Source: Pseudomonas atagonensis
GTDB lineage: Bacteria > Pseudomonadota > Gammaproteobacteria > Pseudomonadales > Pseudomonadaceae
DNA length: 64,000 bases
Assembly: GCF_011369485.1 (NCBI RefSeq)
Contig: NZ_VXCA01000003.1
Span: 248,001 to 312,000 of the forward strand
Reading direction: 5' to 3'
The translations under genes were made by a program, and so were the position numbers. Shown piece by piece: positions 45,175 through 54,655 of this stretch (the first letter of the stretch is position 1; every line of letters begins with the position of its first letter). The notes beneath the pieces are model-generated. The model had not been told where the DNA came from. It worked only from the letters and a program-made list of their open reading frames with translations, and ran no database searches.

Positions 45175-47529
45175 ATGGCTGTACAATTCAAAATTGCGGC
45201 GAGAGCTTTACGGCAAATAGGCGCGGAGTTAATTTCATCAGATGAAATTGCTTTAAACGAACTTATAAAAAACTCTTTTGATGCAGGCTCTCCAAGTGTT
45301 GCTATTCAATTCGTAAATCCGATACCACTTAGCGTCGCCGACGAGCTTATAAAACAGACACAGAAAGGTAAAATAACTCTTACAGAAGCATCTAACGCAC
45401 TAGAGCTTCACATAAACAACACATTTCACCGTGACGAGCAAAAATCAGAGAGACAAAAAAGTTTAGTTTTATTACGAAAGCATCTCAGCGGAACAAAAAA
45501 TCTTGCTGAAGCACTAGATAGGTTCCGGAACGAAGCAAATTACATAAGAATTTCCGACACAGGCGCGGGAATGTCAAAAAGCCAGCTAGAAAACGTTTTC
45601 TTAGTAATCGGCACCCCGAGCAAACTTGTAGCAAAGTCAGAGTTAAAGGAAGAAGACAAACCCATTTTGGGTGAAAAGGGCATAGGTCGATTATCTATGA
45701 TGCGCTTAGGAAACTTAGCATCAGTGAAATCTACAAATGGAAATGGATGGAGCGAAATTTCGTTCATCTGGAGCAAGTTTGACGATCCTGACCTATATTT
45801 AAACGATATAAATGTAGACGTTAATCGCATAACTGGCCCGATTCCATCTATACCCCACGGCACAATTATAGAGATAACTCAACTGAGCGCTGACTGGACA
45901 GAGGAAAAGGTGTCGAATTTTGTCCGACAATACCTAAGAAGAGTACAGGATCCTTTTAAGCGAGGTAGTAAATATCCTGTAGATATCTATCTAAACGCAA
46001 AAAAAGAGCCTATTGGCGGACTCCCATCCTGGTTGAAAAAAGCAGCACAATTTTCTGCAAAATATACTTTTACCCCACAAAATCTCACAAGCAAAAACAC
46101 GCTATTACGCAGAGAAATTCAGTGGCACAATTCTACTTCCGTAGAGATTCGCGAGTGGAGTTTAGAAACTTTAGCAACACAATTAGAGAGTACTCCCGAC
46201 ACGATTGAGTGCATAGGCCCATGGGAGCTCAATTGCTTATGGTTTAATCGTCAAAAAGTAAAGGGTGAAGGGGTAGATAGGTCAGCTAAGGACATACTCG
46301 ACGAGCTGAATATCTGGTGTGGTGGGATAGCCATCTATAGGGATGGTTTCAGAATCGGCAAAACTGGCGGAATGGAAAATGATTGGCTCGAGTGGGATCA
46401 AAGAGCACTGAAGTCTAAAGGATATACATTAAACAGATATCAAACCATCGGCAGCCTTTCTATTTCTTCCAAGCATAACAAGCGCCTGATTGACACAGCT
46501 AACAGGGAGAATCTTGTTTCTACCGAAGAGTTTGAAATAACGAAAAAAATACTCAGCGAGATTCTCGTTTATGACCTTCGAACCCATATAAATACAGTTC
46601 AAGAAATTGAAGTAAAAAAGCAGATCTCCGTCGAGACGGCAGAGAATTCTGCAAAAGCAGCGGAAACTAGTCTGTCGCGAGCGCTTTCTAATATTAAAAT
46701 AATAGAAAAAACTATTCCGGCTGAAAACAAACAGCAGTTCCTTGAAATAAAAGATGCGGTACGCGGTCAGATAGACTATGTAAAAACACTGAAAAAGACC
46801 TTCGAGTTCGCCCAAGAAAAACGGATTGAATTACTGGAGCTTGCCGGTATAGGTCTAGTAATTGAAAAAGCCATCCACGAACTTGATCGCATAACCGAGC
46901 GTACGGCGGAGCTATTAGACGCGGCTGAAAAAGACACTTCAGATGGCTCAGCAACAAAGCTACTTTCAAGGCTTCGCGCTCAAGTCACAGCGACGAACAA
47001 GCGCATTCGAAGCGTCAATGCACTGAGCCCTTCTGGTCGAAATAAAAAAGAAGAATTCGATGTCTTGGTAGAAATCCGAAATTTAATTGAGACCTACAGC
47101 GCTCGCTCCGAACGGATGAATATTGAATTCATTCTTAACTCAGAGCATCCAGAGGAACAGCAACCGTTCATATTAAGAGGCTCCAAAGGGCTACTAGCTC
47201 AGGTCATGGAAAATCTATTTACTAACTCAATATATTGGTTAGATCAAGGATTAAAGGCGGGAGAAACCAGTCGTAAAATTTGGGTAGATACTGACTCCCG
47301 AGCTAGAGTCGTACTTGTCCGAGACAATGGCCCTGGAATTGATAAATCATACCAGCAAGAAATATTCAAACCATATTTCACAAGCAGAAAAAAAGGCAAG
47401 GGCTTAGGACTATATATCGCTTCCGAGCTAGCAGAATATCACGGAGGAAAGTTGTATCTAAGCTCCGCTGAAGATGATGATGGACGTCTCCGAGAATTCA
47501 TACTCGAAATCCCTCTGCAATCCTTATAA
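45175..47529 (+). CDS. Dual-GHKL ATPase / histidine kinase of a putative defence phosphorelay
   Basis: 784 aa; ATG at 45175 is chosen because AGGA lies 8 bases upstream (the ATG at 45169 is too close). Two GHKL ATPase domains are present. The N-terminal one resembles the MutL/Hsp90/MORC type: N-box ELIKNSFDA (29-37), DTGAGM (128-133) and GEKGIGRLS (167-175). The C-terminal one is a histidine-kinase catalytic domain: N-box MENLFTNSIYW (678-688), DNGPGI (717-722), EIFKPYFTS (729-737) and GKGLGLYIA (742-750). A helical coiled coil (about 475-615) joins them; it includes AIHELDRI with H568 as candidate phospho-acceptor. No membrane segment, so a cytoplasmic sensor. Twelve bases separate it from the receiver gene. 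AT-rich. Confidence 0.8.
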   Translation: MAVQFKIAARALRQIGAELISSDEIALNELIKNSFDAGSPSVAIQFVNPIPLSVADELIKQTQKGKITLTEASNALELHINNTFHRDEQKSERQKSLVLLRKHLSGTKNLAEALDRFRNEANYIRISDTGAGMSKSQLENVFLVIGTPSKLVAKSELKEEDKPILGEKGIGRLSMMRLGNLASVKSTNGNGWSEISFIWSKFDDPDLYLNDINVDVNRITGPIPSIPHGTIIEITQLSADWTEEKVSNFVRQYLRRVQDPFKRGSKYPVDIYLNAKKEPIGGLPSWLKKAAQFSAKYTFTPQNLTSKNTLLRREIQWHNSTSVEIREWSLETLATQLESTPDTIECIGPWELNCLWFNRQKVKGEGVDRSAKDILDELNIWCGGIAIYRDGFRIGKTGGMENDWLEWDQRALKSKGYTLNRYQTIGSLSISSKHNKRLIDTANRENLVSTEEFEITKKILSEILVYDLRTHINTVQEIEVKKQISVETAENSAKAAETSLSRALSNIKIIEKTIPAENKQQFLEIKDAVRGQIDYVKTLKKTFEFAQEKRIELLELAGIGLVIEKAIHELDRITERTAELLDAAEKDTSDGSATKLLSRLRAQVTATNKRIRSVNALSPSGRNKKEEFDVLVEIRNLIETYSARSERMNIEFILNSEHPEEQQPFILRGSKGLLAQVMENLFTNSIYWLDQGLKAGETSRKIWVDTDSRARVVLVRDNGPGIDKSYQQEIFKPYFTSRKKGKGLGLYIASELAEYHGGKLYLSSAEDDDGRLREFILEIPLQSL

Positions 47530-47541
47530 GGAAATTATTTC

Positions 47542-49446
47542 GTGACTAACGTAGCCGTAATTGATGACGACTTCGGTCCAGCCAAATTCAGCGAACTCCC
47601 CGCCAACATTCAAGACGCCTTTCTGGACGAACACTCATCTGCGTCTATAAACGCATTAAATCTCATTGATGAACTCAAAGAGAATGATCTACCCGTCGAC
47701 GTCTTTCACACTATAGAAAAATATAGAGCCGAAAATAACGTTCTTGAATTCCTCCAATCGGATGAGTTTACAACTTCTATATTTTTGAAATCTCACGATG
47801 AGATTCTTGAGGGCGAATTAAAAGGCAGCTACGCAGACTCTCCTTTTGCTGCCTCACGTGAGGATGCCAGCGCTCTTAGAGAAATATTTAACAACGCCTT
47901 CGGAGCTGAAAATGTAACCTATTTCGCGGACCGAAATGCTGATATCGACGTTATATCAAAAGTTGATTTTTTGATTTTAGATCTTTTCATAAAAACCCCT
48001 GAAGACTTCATCCATGACATAACGGCATTTCTTAAATATTTAGTCCAACATTGCGACCAATTGCCTCCCATTCTATTAATGTCCAGTCATGCGGAATTAA
48101 AGCACAATCTAGGTAAAATTCGCAGCATTGCTGAAATAAGTGCTGCTGGAATGGTAGCACTCTCAAAAAGAGAAATCAGAACCAGCGCTGGCGTTGACGG
48201 AGTTAGACTGATGTGGGAACAACTCCATCATCAGCGAGTTGCCGCTAGCAAAACTAAAACATTGATTAGCGCATGGAGCGCAGCTCTCGAAAACGCAAAA
48301 TCCAACGCATTAGAAACGATATGGAGCCTGGATGCCTCCGCAATGCAACAGTTCCACTATACCGCATTTATCGAAAATGATCCGTTTGACGAACATTTAT
48401 CAGATCTATTAAGCCGTGAATATCAATGGCATGTTGAGAACAACTCCAGTTTCCAGACATCTCTAAGCGATTTGGACAAAGCTTTACTTGGTGAAATTGA
48501 CCAAGAAACCATAGAAATACTTCATAGATTCCCTCAGCATCATCCTCATGATGAAGTTAAAGCACTTTCTTTAATTCAGGCGCACTATAACTGGAGCGGA
48601 ACACTCCAGCGAACAAACTTATCGAGCATCTCAGAAAAAGACCTACAAGATAATTTCAATAGAACCATTCCTTTCGGCGCCGTCCTTGCTGAAAGCAATG
48701 CAATAGCGGGTTCAAAAGCCTGGATTCATGTTACTCAGCAATGCGACCTTAACAAGCGAGACATATACACCAACTCCTCAAGCATCCTTTTCTTGCAAGT
48801 TGAATTGGTAGACGCGAATCTACCGCCGGACAAGAAAGAGAATGAAATTATTCTTACTGGCTTCCCGGCTGACGGGGGAAATTTCAACTTAAGAGTCACA
48901 CCATCTCGTTTCTGGGCATCCCCGATAGAATTCTTACACCACTTTGTCACATCGCAAAAGCTTTCAGTAGTTGGCAGACTCAGAATCGACATTGCCAAGC
49001 TATGCCTTCAAGCGTTTATAAATCATTCATCGCGCCCCGCGGCATTCTCTATTCAGAATAAAACATCTGAGAGTTTTAGAGCATTTCTGGTAACGCCCGG
49101 AGAAACAGACAACAAAACAAGAGCAATGAAATATGAAGATATTAACGACTCAAGTAAGGCAAAAATAATCGAGGTAATTAGAGTCGGTAATAAAATACTA
49201 TTTGCAAACGACGACTGCAATAGACTTGCTCTTTGGCTAGTGAAGCATGGCCCCGCCACCCAAGATGACAAAATAAGATCTAAATTGGCGGCTAATCTGA
49301 GACAAGGGATCACAAATATCGAAGGTACACTAGCGCATATACCCTACTCCATTTATAAAGCCAATAACTTTGAACGTTGCCTAGCCGATATTAACGGGAT
49401 CCAGGTCCCTCTCAATGAGTTCAAGCTGATTTTCTTTAATAAATAA
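47542..49446 (+). CDS. Response-regulator-like protein with interrupted receiver domain and unknown C-terminal effector region
   Basis: 634 aa from a GTG at 47542 with AGGAAA upstream. The receiver active site is recognisable but split. VAVIDDD (D8-D10) ends strand 1, about 125 residues of inserted helices follow, then VDFLILDLFI carries the phospho-acceptor position D147. PPILLMSSHAEL holds the Ser/Thr position (S181/S182) and MVALSKRE the conserved Lys (K209). Residues 220-634 match no domain I know. Around 395-405 there is WIHVTQQCDL, a Cys-Asp motif of the VTQ-CDL type. It lies directly after the kinase gene and ends in a hairpin. Probable output protein of the pair. Confidence 0.75.
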   Translation: MTNVAVIDDDFGPAKFSELPANIQDAFLDEHSSASINALNLIDELKENDLPVDVFHTIEKYRAENNVLEFLQSDEFTTSIFLKSHDEILEGELKGSYADSPFAASREDASALREIFNNAFGAENVTYFADRNADIDVISKVDFLILDLFIKTPEDFIHDITAFLKYLVQHCDQLPPILLMSSHAELKHNLGKIRSIAEISAAGMVALSKREIRTSAGVDGVRLMWEQLHHQRVAASKTKTLISAWSAALENAKSNALETIWSLDASAMQQFHYTAFIENDPFDEHLSDLLSREYQWHVENNSSFQTSLSDLDKALLGEIDQETIEILHRFPQHHPHDEVKALSLIQAHYNWSGTLQRTNLSSISEKDLQDNFNRTIPFGAVLAESNAIAGSKAWIHVTQQCDLNKRDIYTNSSSILFLQVELVDANLPPDKKENEIILTGFPADGGNFNLRVTPSRFWASPIEFLHHFVTSQKLSVVGRLRIDIAKLCLQAFINHSSRPAAFSIQNKTSESFRAFLVTPGETDNKTRAMKYEDINDSSKAKIIEVIRVGNKILFANDDCNRLALWLVKHGPATQDDKIRSKLAANLRQGITNIEGTLAHIPYSIYKANNFERCLADINGIQVPLNEFKLIFFNK

Positions 49447-49457
49447 CACTATTGGGC

Positions 49458-49487
49458 GCTCGACTAGCCGAACAAGACTAGTCGAGC
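49458..49487. terminator. Hairpin between convergent island operons
   Basis: GCTCGACTAG (49458-49467) pairs with CTAGTCGAGC (49478-49487) over a ten-base loop. It stands just after the receiver gene. A second hairpin, GCCGCCAG...CTGGCGGC (49548-49555 and 49567-49574), lies just after the stop of the opposing sspD-like gene. Confidence 0.65.
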
Positions 49488-49583
49488 TAAATTATAGAAA
49501 CATGTCCAATTAGCAATCAAAGATCCGCTCGACAAACATCGCTGATAGCCGCCAGTGACTCTCCACCTGGCGGCTCATCAATC

Positions 49584-50423
49584 TCATTTATGACAAATGG
49601 CGCATCCCCCATCGGCCTCATCGATGCCATATGTTTCATCAATATCGAGATTTTCCTCCCATGGCCTAAGAGGGTTTCGGGGCCTGCGAGTCCTGTTTCT
49701 TAAAAGACGAGCTTCATATTCCTTTCGAATTGCGCCTACTCGCTCGGGCTTCTCCAGCTCAGTCAGCGGCTCCCCTTTAGTCCAAGTAAAAGGAGACCCT
49801 TGCTCCAAAGCTGTTTTTTCAAGTGCCTTGGCCTCTTCAAATGCATTTGGATGCCGCTCCCGCAGGCGCACCCATTCGATTTTCTGCTGAAAAAAACAAA
49901 ACGTGCATCCGCTTCTGCTGCGCCACTCATAGTATCGAGGTAGTCCCACACCAGAAGATTCGAGCATCTCGAGGACGCCAGCTTTGTCTATACCGTCCGT
50001 TCGAAAAGGAAGCACGACCTTAAGATTTTCGTGCTTGGAGGAGTAACCTTCACGGTAATCTTCGTCCGATCGGATTGCGACGTATGAAAAGACCTTTTCA
50101 CCTTTGGCCAGCATTGGACGTACCCATTCCTCAAAAGGAGCCAACTTCAACTGGCGGGTGCACCAACGTGTTTGTGGAGAGGGTAGAAAGTTATTGTACT
50201 CTTTCAGCCAGAACTCGAAGTCACGGCGAGGATTAAGCCGCAGGATAGGTTGCCCCAAAAAGCCTTCCAATCGTCCTAGAAACTCCTGAACTTCAGGAAG
50301 CTCTTCACCCGTATCTGTAAAAAAGTATTCAATATCAAGTTCAGGCCGTGTTTGACGTACGTAGAGTGCCAGGGCAGCGCTATCGCGGCCGCCTGACAAA
50401 CCCAGCAGATGTCGCTCACGCAT
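49584..50423 (-). CDS. sspD: PAPS-reductase-like PP-loop enzyme, SspD/DndC-like
   Basis: 279 aa. The PP-loop SGGRDS is at 10-15 after MRERHLLGL, and FFTDTGEELPEV follows as in PAPS reductases and DndC. Cysteines that may hold an iron-sulfur cluster or carry sulfur are C88 (TRWCTRQLK), C173 and C176 (SGCTFCFF), and C274 and C277 at the very end (GGCAICHK). Such enzymes activate the DNA backbone with ATP for sulfur insertion in phosphorothioation. It overlaps the ATPase gene by eight bases as last gene of the operon. The adenylyl-transfer role is inferred from the family. Confidence 0.8.
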   Translation of the reverse strand: MRERHLLGLSGGRDSAALALYVRQTRPELDIEYFFTDTGEELPEVQEFLGRLEGFLGQPILRLNPRRDFEFWLKEYNNFLPSPQTRWCTRQLKLAPFEEWVRPMLAKGEKVFSYVAIRSDEDYREGYSSKHENLKVVLPFRTDGIDKAGVLEMLESSGVGLPRYYEWRSRSGCTFCFFQQKIEWVRLRERHPNAFEEAKALEKTALEQGSPFTWTKGEPLTELEKPERVGAIRKEYEARLLRNRTRRPRNPLRPWEENLDIDETYGIDEADGGCAICHK

Positions 50424-53400
50424 GTTCCGCCTCCGCTTCTACGAGTGCAGTGCCTGCCTGAGCCAACGCCGCAAGTAACAAATCGCCCTCCAACCCTGAA
50501 GACTTCAGAAGCTCGATAACCTTATTCGCTGCACCGCGAACAGCCTGTCGATCTCGGCCAGCAACCTCAAAGTCTTTAGCGACTACCGATGAAGATCCAC
50601 CAGCGCCAATTACGATTGCAAAGGACTCGCGCCCAGGCTGCCTCCCTTTCACGGACACTAGCGCTTCTGCCTTACGGAAGGCGAGCGATAGATCGGCAAC
50701 AGCGACTAGAGCGGCGTCGACATCGAGATCGGTCCAATCCCTGGGTGGCTTATTCACAGCAAGACTTAGTATTCCTTCTATAGACTTGGTCGAACCATCG
50801 CGCTTGCGGAGTCTTGCGGCGAATCCTTCTAGACGAAGGTCTCCTGTAACCTTAGCCATGTACTCGGCACGCGCTCTCAGTTCAGGATCATCACCCGCTT
50901 TGCCATCAACAGCGTCGGCAAGACGACTATCAACTTTTCTCAGCATTTCAGGATAGGCCGCTAGCATCTCCTTCAATGGAGGCTCTAGCCGATCGCAAAT
51001 ATCCGTAGGGACAGCGGCTAATGCTTCGGGCAGATCTATAAAAAGTAATCTGTGAGGGTCAGATGCTTTCAGTAGGATGTCGCGAACGGCGCGAGCTTCG
51101 GGAGATATACGCTGGGTGCGGCGAGCCCACATCGGAAGAGAAAAGGCCAATGCAACAAGGGCCCTGGCTACTTCAAGAGGTGTATCACTTGCGGTACTGA
51201 AGCCACAGCCTGCCAACATTACTGACATCGCTCCTAGAGCTAGCCTTCTATCGACATCTTCGTCAACCCAACGCAGCGAAAAGCGGTTCGCGTCCTGCAA
51301 CATTTCGTCAACGTCAACATCAGTGAGCCTCGGCTCGAATATGCCATCGCGGTATACAGCAACCTTGTCGGCATGGGCGAGCATAAACGCCACGGTTAGG
51401 ACCGGCATAAGTCCATTTTTCACACCATAGGGAGGCGCGGCCCATAGAGCATGCAATTCCTTTATCGCGATCGTCCCCGCGATCCGCGTCGAAACCATCT
51501 TCAGCGCCGCACTCCACAACGGGTAAAGGCTCCTACCATCGGACTTTTTGGGCGGACAGAAGCGCCAACTACCATCCTGATCTTTATGATGTAACCCAGT
51601 GGACGATAGAAGTGTCTCGTATAATCCTCGCTCAGCTGGGAAGCCTTCTATCCCGAGGTTTTCCTCAAAGCCATTGCCGACCATCCGGTGAAGCAAGTCG
51701 CGGCGAGCTTTCACGCTATTGGCGGACAATGCATCCCGATTAACAAGCTCGCTCCACACTTTGGGAGCCTCCCCGAATATCTCACTTGCCATCTCAGAAG
51801 CCAGAGAGGATAGAGTGTCGGAGCCTTTTTGCGCCCCTCTCAACCTCCAATCTGCGCTGCTGATGGCATCTCTGAGTGCCTCCTCGAGTGCACCTTTGAC
51901 CGACGAAAGTCGAGCACTTACCTCGCGTCGTGCAACCGAGTCTCCCTCTAACTCAGGGCGACCTTCGAAAACGATTCGAAGAGACAGAAGCTCAGAGCCA
52001 AGATCGGCGATCAATTCATGGTTTGGGGGTATACCAAAAAAAATTGGACATTTAGGGTCAATCGGTAAATCAGTCAACGCCTTGATGGCGTCCTCTGTAG
52101 TTGAGTGCCGTTCAGGCAAAACTAGAGCGAGACGACCAAACTCTCCCCCTTCGGGGTGATACGTTTTTGCGAGGCGCTCTGCTTCTTGGACGGTATGCAT
52201 AGAAACACCGAGCCATCGAAACGTTCCCGTTTGGTTGTAGTGCCGCTTAGCGATAACAGGATGAAGATTCGTTACCGCAGTTAACGTTTTCATATCTGCG
52301 GATACGAATGTCGCTCTTGCTTTCGAAACGGCTTCATCAATATCAAAGTCGCTACCCTCGAAAATTGTCCAGGCCCCAACGTGCTTTCTGTAGATAGCAA
52401 CACGCCAAGTAGACAGCTGTTCAAGCATTGCACCAACTTCAACAGGAGAATATTGAGGCAGCACTGTCCTGAGTACGTCATCGTCTGCAGCAAGACCAGA
52501 AACGCTCCGGAACATGTCAATCAGTGCGAGGGATTTCGCCAACGCCACTTCAGCGTCTGCCCCCCCTTTAGATACGGTTCTTTCTACAGCCTCGACAGCC
52601 TGAGCCCAACGGTGACCGTCGGGCGATGCCAAAATAGCCTGTTCCAGGTTCGCCCTCAGATAATCCCAAAATCTTTCAGGGCCGTAAGCAACTTGCCCAT
52701 CCCATTGAGCAAGAAAGTCCTGAAAACCGTAAGGTTCAAGGGAAGTCAAAAATCCAAACACACTGCGCTCGTTTTGCCCAAACTGACGGCGCGAGGCAGG
52801 CCCTAGAAGCGCTGCGGTCACCGGATGAAGGGGCCAGCAATGATCCAAGAGCTCCCCCATACCAGAACCAACAGCTGGCCGACGTCCGGAGATAGCCAAC
52901 CCGACGGCGTTACTTGCTCCCAAAGTGCTGGGATGAGGTGTCTCGCATTGAATGGCTCTTCCGATAAGCTCAACAACCTCATCACCGGTCGCAACGAAGG
53001 AAACGTCAGAGAAACGCCCTTGGACCTTCGCCCACTCTTCTCTAGCCTCGATACCTAAACGAGATGCGTATTGCCGAAATGCTTGATGAAGTATACCCAC
53101 TACGACTAATTTGCCTTGGCAGCGTGCAGCAGTCTCGGCCAAGTCTTGAAAGAAATGGACATCGTCGCCGCCGGTAGCCGAGGCTTCTAAAAATTTGCCC
53201 ATTTCATCGACGATTAACAAGACGCCTGCACGTTCTACACGTGCGGCCTCAAAAGCCAAATCCGTGACAAGACTCTCGGGTTCCGAGTGGCCCTCATCTT
53301 TTCCAAGAGCCTTTTCAAATGCCCTGGCGATTTCAGTAGTCACGCTACCGCGCTTTCCAACTACCGGGATGACCAGCCATTCAGCATCGTCTGCCGCAAA

Positions 53401-53724
53401 TGCCTCTTGGAAATGCGGAATCTCTCCCACAACACCGGCTACTTCCTGTCGTAGCATCTTGTCATTTGAGACAGCTGCTGCAAGTACGAGCGCAAGCGAT
53501 GACTTGCCCCCGCCGTAGGGCCCCGTCCATGTAAAGGCGCGCTGATTGGTACCTGCGATCTGCCTCGTCATCACGGAAAGAGCTTCCCGGGCAGTATCAG
53601 TCAGAAGATAACCTTCTAAGGCATCGGGCCGGCCAAGATCTGCGTCGATCCGTACTGACCGACGATAGTGCCTCGTGATTCTCACGCGAGATTGATCAGA
53701 AGCGACAATTAGCTCATTGGTCAT
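50416..53724 (-). CDS. sspC: Large P-loop ATPase, SspC-like
   Basis: 1102 aa, soluble. Walker A is GPYGGGKSS (68-76) and Walker B LLIVDEMGKFLE (169-180), a GxYGxGKS-type motif as in large ATPases of phosphorothioation and BREX-like systems. A sensor-like stretch GKLVVVGILHQAF follows at about 210. The remaining 850 residues are helical and not individually recognised. It overlaps sspB by eleven bases upstream and sspD by eight bases downstream, so all three are translated together. Probable motor of the DNA-modification complex. Confidence 0.78.
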   Translation of the reverse strand: MTNELIVASDQSRVRITRHYRRSVRIDADLGRPDALEGYLLTDTAREALSVMTRQIAGTNQRAFTWTGPYGGGKSSLALVLAAAVSNDKMLRQEVAGVVGEIPHFQEAFAADDAEWLVIPVVGKRGSVTTEIARAFEKALGKDEGHSEPESLVTDLAFEAARVERAGVLLIVDEMGKFLEASATGGDDVHFFQDLAETAARCQGKLVVVGILHQAFRQYASRLGIEAREEWAKVQGRFSDVSFVATGDEVVELIGRAIQCETPHPSTLGASNAVGLAISGRRPAVGSGMGELLDHCWPLHPVTAALLGPASRRQFGQNERSVFGFLTSLEPYGFQDFLAQWDGQVAYGPERFWDYLRANLEQAILASPDGHRWAQAVEAVERTVSKGGADAEVALAKSLALIDMFRSVSGLAADDDVLRTVLPQYSPVEVGAMLEQLSTWRVAIYRKHVGAWTIFEGSDFDIDEAVSKARATFVSADMKTLTAVTNLHPVIAKRHYNQTGTFRWLGVSMHTVQEAERLAKTYHPEGGEFGRLALVLPERHSTTEDAIKALTDLPIDPKCPIFFGIPPNHELIADLGSELLSLRIVFEGRPELEGDSVARREVSARLSSVKGALEEALRDAISSADWRLRGAQKGSDTLSSLASEMASEIFGEAPKVWSELVNRDALSANSVKARRDLLHRMVGNGFEENLGIEGFPAERGLYETLLSSTGLHHKDQDGSWRFCPPKKSDGRSLYPLWSAALKMVSTRIAGTIAIKELHALWAAPPYGVKNGLMPVLTVAFMLAHADKVAVYRDGIFEPRLTDVDVDEMLQDANRFSLRWVDEDVDRRLALGAMSVMLAGCGFSTASDTPLEVARALVALAFSLPMWARRTQRISPEARAVRDILLKASDPHRLLFIDLPEALAAVPTDICDRLEPPLKEMLAAYPEMLRKVDSRLADAVDGKAGDDPELRARAEYMAKVTGDLRLEGFAARLRKRDGSTKSIEGILSLAVNKPPRDWTDLDVDAALVAVADLSLAFRKAEALVSVKGRQPGRESFAIVIGAGGSSSVVAKDFEVAGRDRQAVRGAANKVIELLKSSGLEGDLLLAALAQAGTALVEAEAEHA

Positions 53725-54640
53725 AGGATTTTCTCAAAAGCTTGGACATCAGCAACTCATGATCGAAATCGCCACGATGGATTTGGCGAAGCCCTGAGGT
53801 GTCGGACCACCGGAGTTTGCCTTCCGTAAGGTCAGCGAGGGCAAACAAGCGCTCAGCCACAGACTCCTCGTCGAGCTTGAAGACCCGTCCTGGAGAGCCC
53901 TGCGCGTAAGCTGCTGCTTCAATGGTCAGAGAAGACTCGGCTCTTCGCTCATTCGTCCAATAGTCGAGAAGCGCCCATGCAAAGAAAGCGTCCGGCAACG
54001 TCGACTTGGGGCCACGACGAAACGAGAAAACTCCTTTGCGCTCCTCTTGAAGCAAGCCTAGCTCTGCGAGCATAGATTCAGCGGCCTCCTCGACCGAGGC
54101 CGATGCTGCTTTGGGAGCATAGCCACGCAAGCATGTATCCAAATCCCTGCTCAACGTAGCTTGGGACAGTTTTTTCCCTTTAGCCGCTGAGAGCGCGTAT
54201 TTGGTGAGAGTGGGGAGGGCTTCGTCTCTGCTAAACGACTGTGCCGAAAACAGATTAAATAGCCAGTACCACGTTGTAGCTCGGGTACCACGACCTGCGA
54301 GGCACCAATGAGCATGCCATGCGGTAACTGGATTTTCAGAATACGGATCGAAACCATTTTCTCCGTAAATCGCCCGTCCAACAGGTGTGAGAGAAAAATG
54401 GCGGCGCGAATCATCTTCAGCTATCACATCGCATGCGAGAGCCCAATGCTTGATGGAGGCGACCATATTTCTACCGACGCCAAAATCGGCGATAGCTTTC
54501 TCATCGGAGAAGGTGCTTTTGGACAGGTGACCATCAGCATCAGCCATATCCACGGCCTTTTTAAGCCACATCTGGCGGAGCGGGAAGGTTTCATGCCCGG
54601 AGAAATGGGCATCTGTTTTGCCAATCGGAATAGACGTCAT
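53714..54640 (-). CDS. sspB: DUF4007 protein, SspB-like DNA nickase component
   Basis: 308 aa from the ATG at 54640, with AAGGA four bases upstream; a GTG at 54655 is the alternative. The DUF4007 hallmark is at the start: FSGHETFPLRQMWLKKAVD (seen as FSGHETFPLR). Further on is FGVGRNMVASIKHWALACDVI, a DNA-binding-like helix pair, and PVTAWHAHWCLA. DUF4007 proteins are the SspB component, reported as the nicking subunit in SspBCD DNA phosphorothioation. First gene of the operon. Confidence 0.8.
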   Translation of the reverse strand: MTSIPIGKTDAHFSGHETFPLRQMWLKKAVDMADADGHLSKSTFSDEKAIADFGVGRNMVASIKHWALACDVIAEDDSRRHFSLTPVGRAIYGENGFDPYSENPVTAWHAHWCLAGRGTRATTWYWLFNLFSAQSFSRDEALPTLTKYALSAAKGKKLSQATLSRDLDTCLRGYAPKAASASVEEAAESMLAELGLLQEERKGVFSFRRGPKSTLPDAFFAWALLDYWTNERRAESSLTIEAAAYAQGSPGRVFKLDEESVAERLFALADLTEGKLRWSDTSGLRQIHRGDFDHELLMSKLLRKSYDQ

Positions 54641-54655
54641 TGATCCTTTTTCCAC

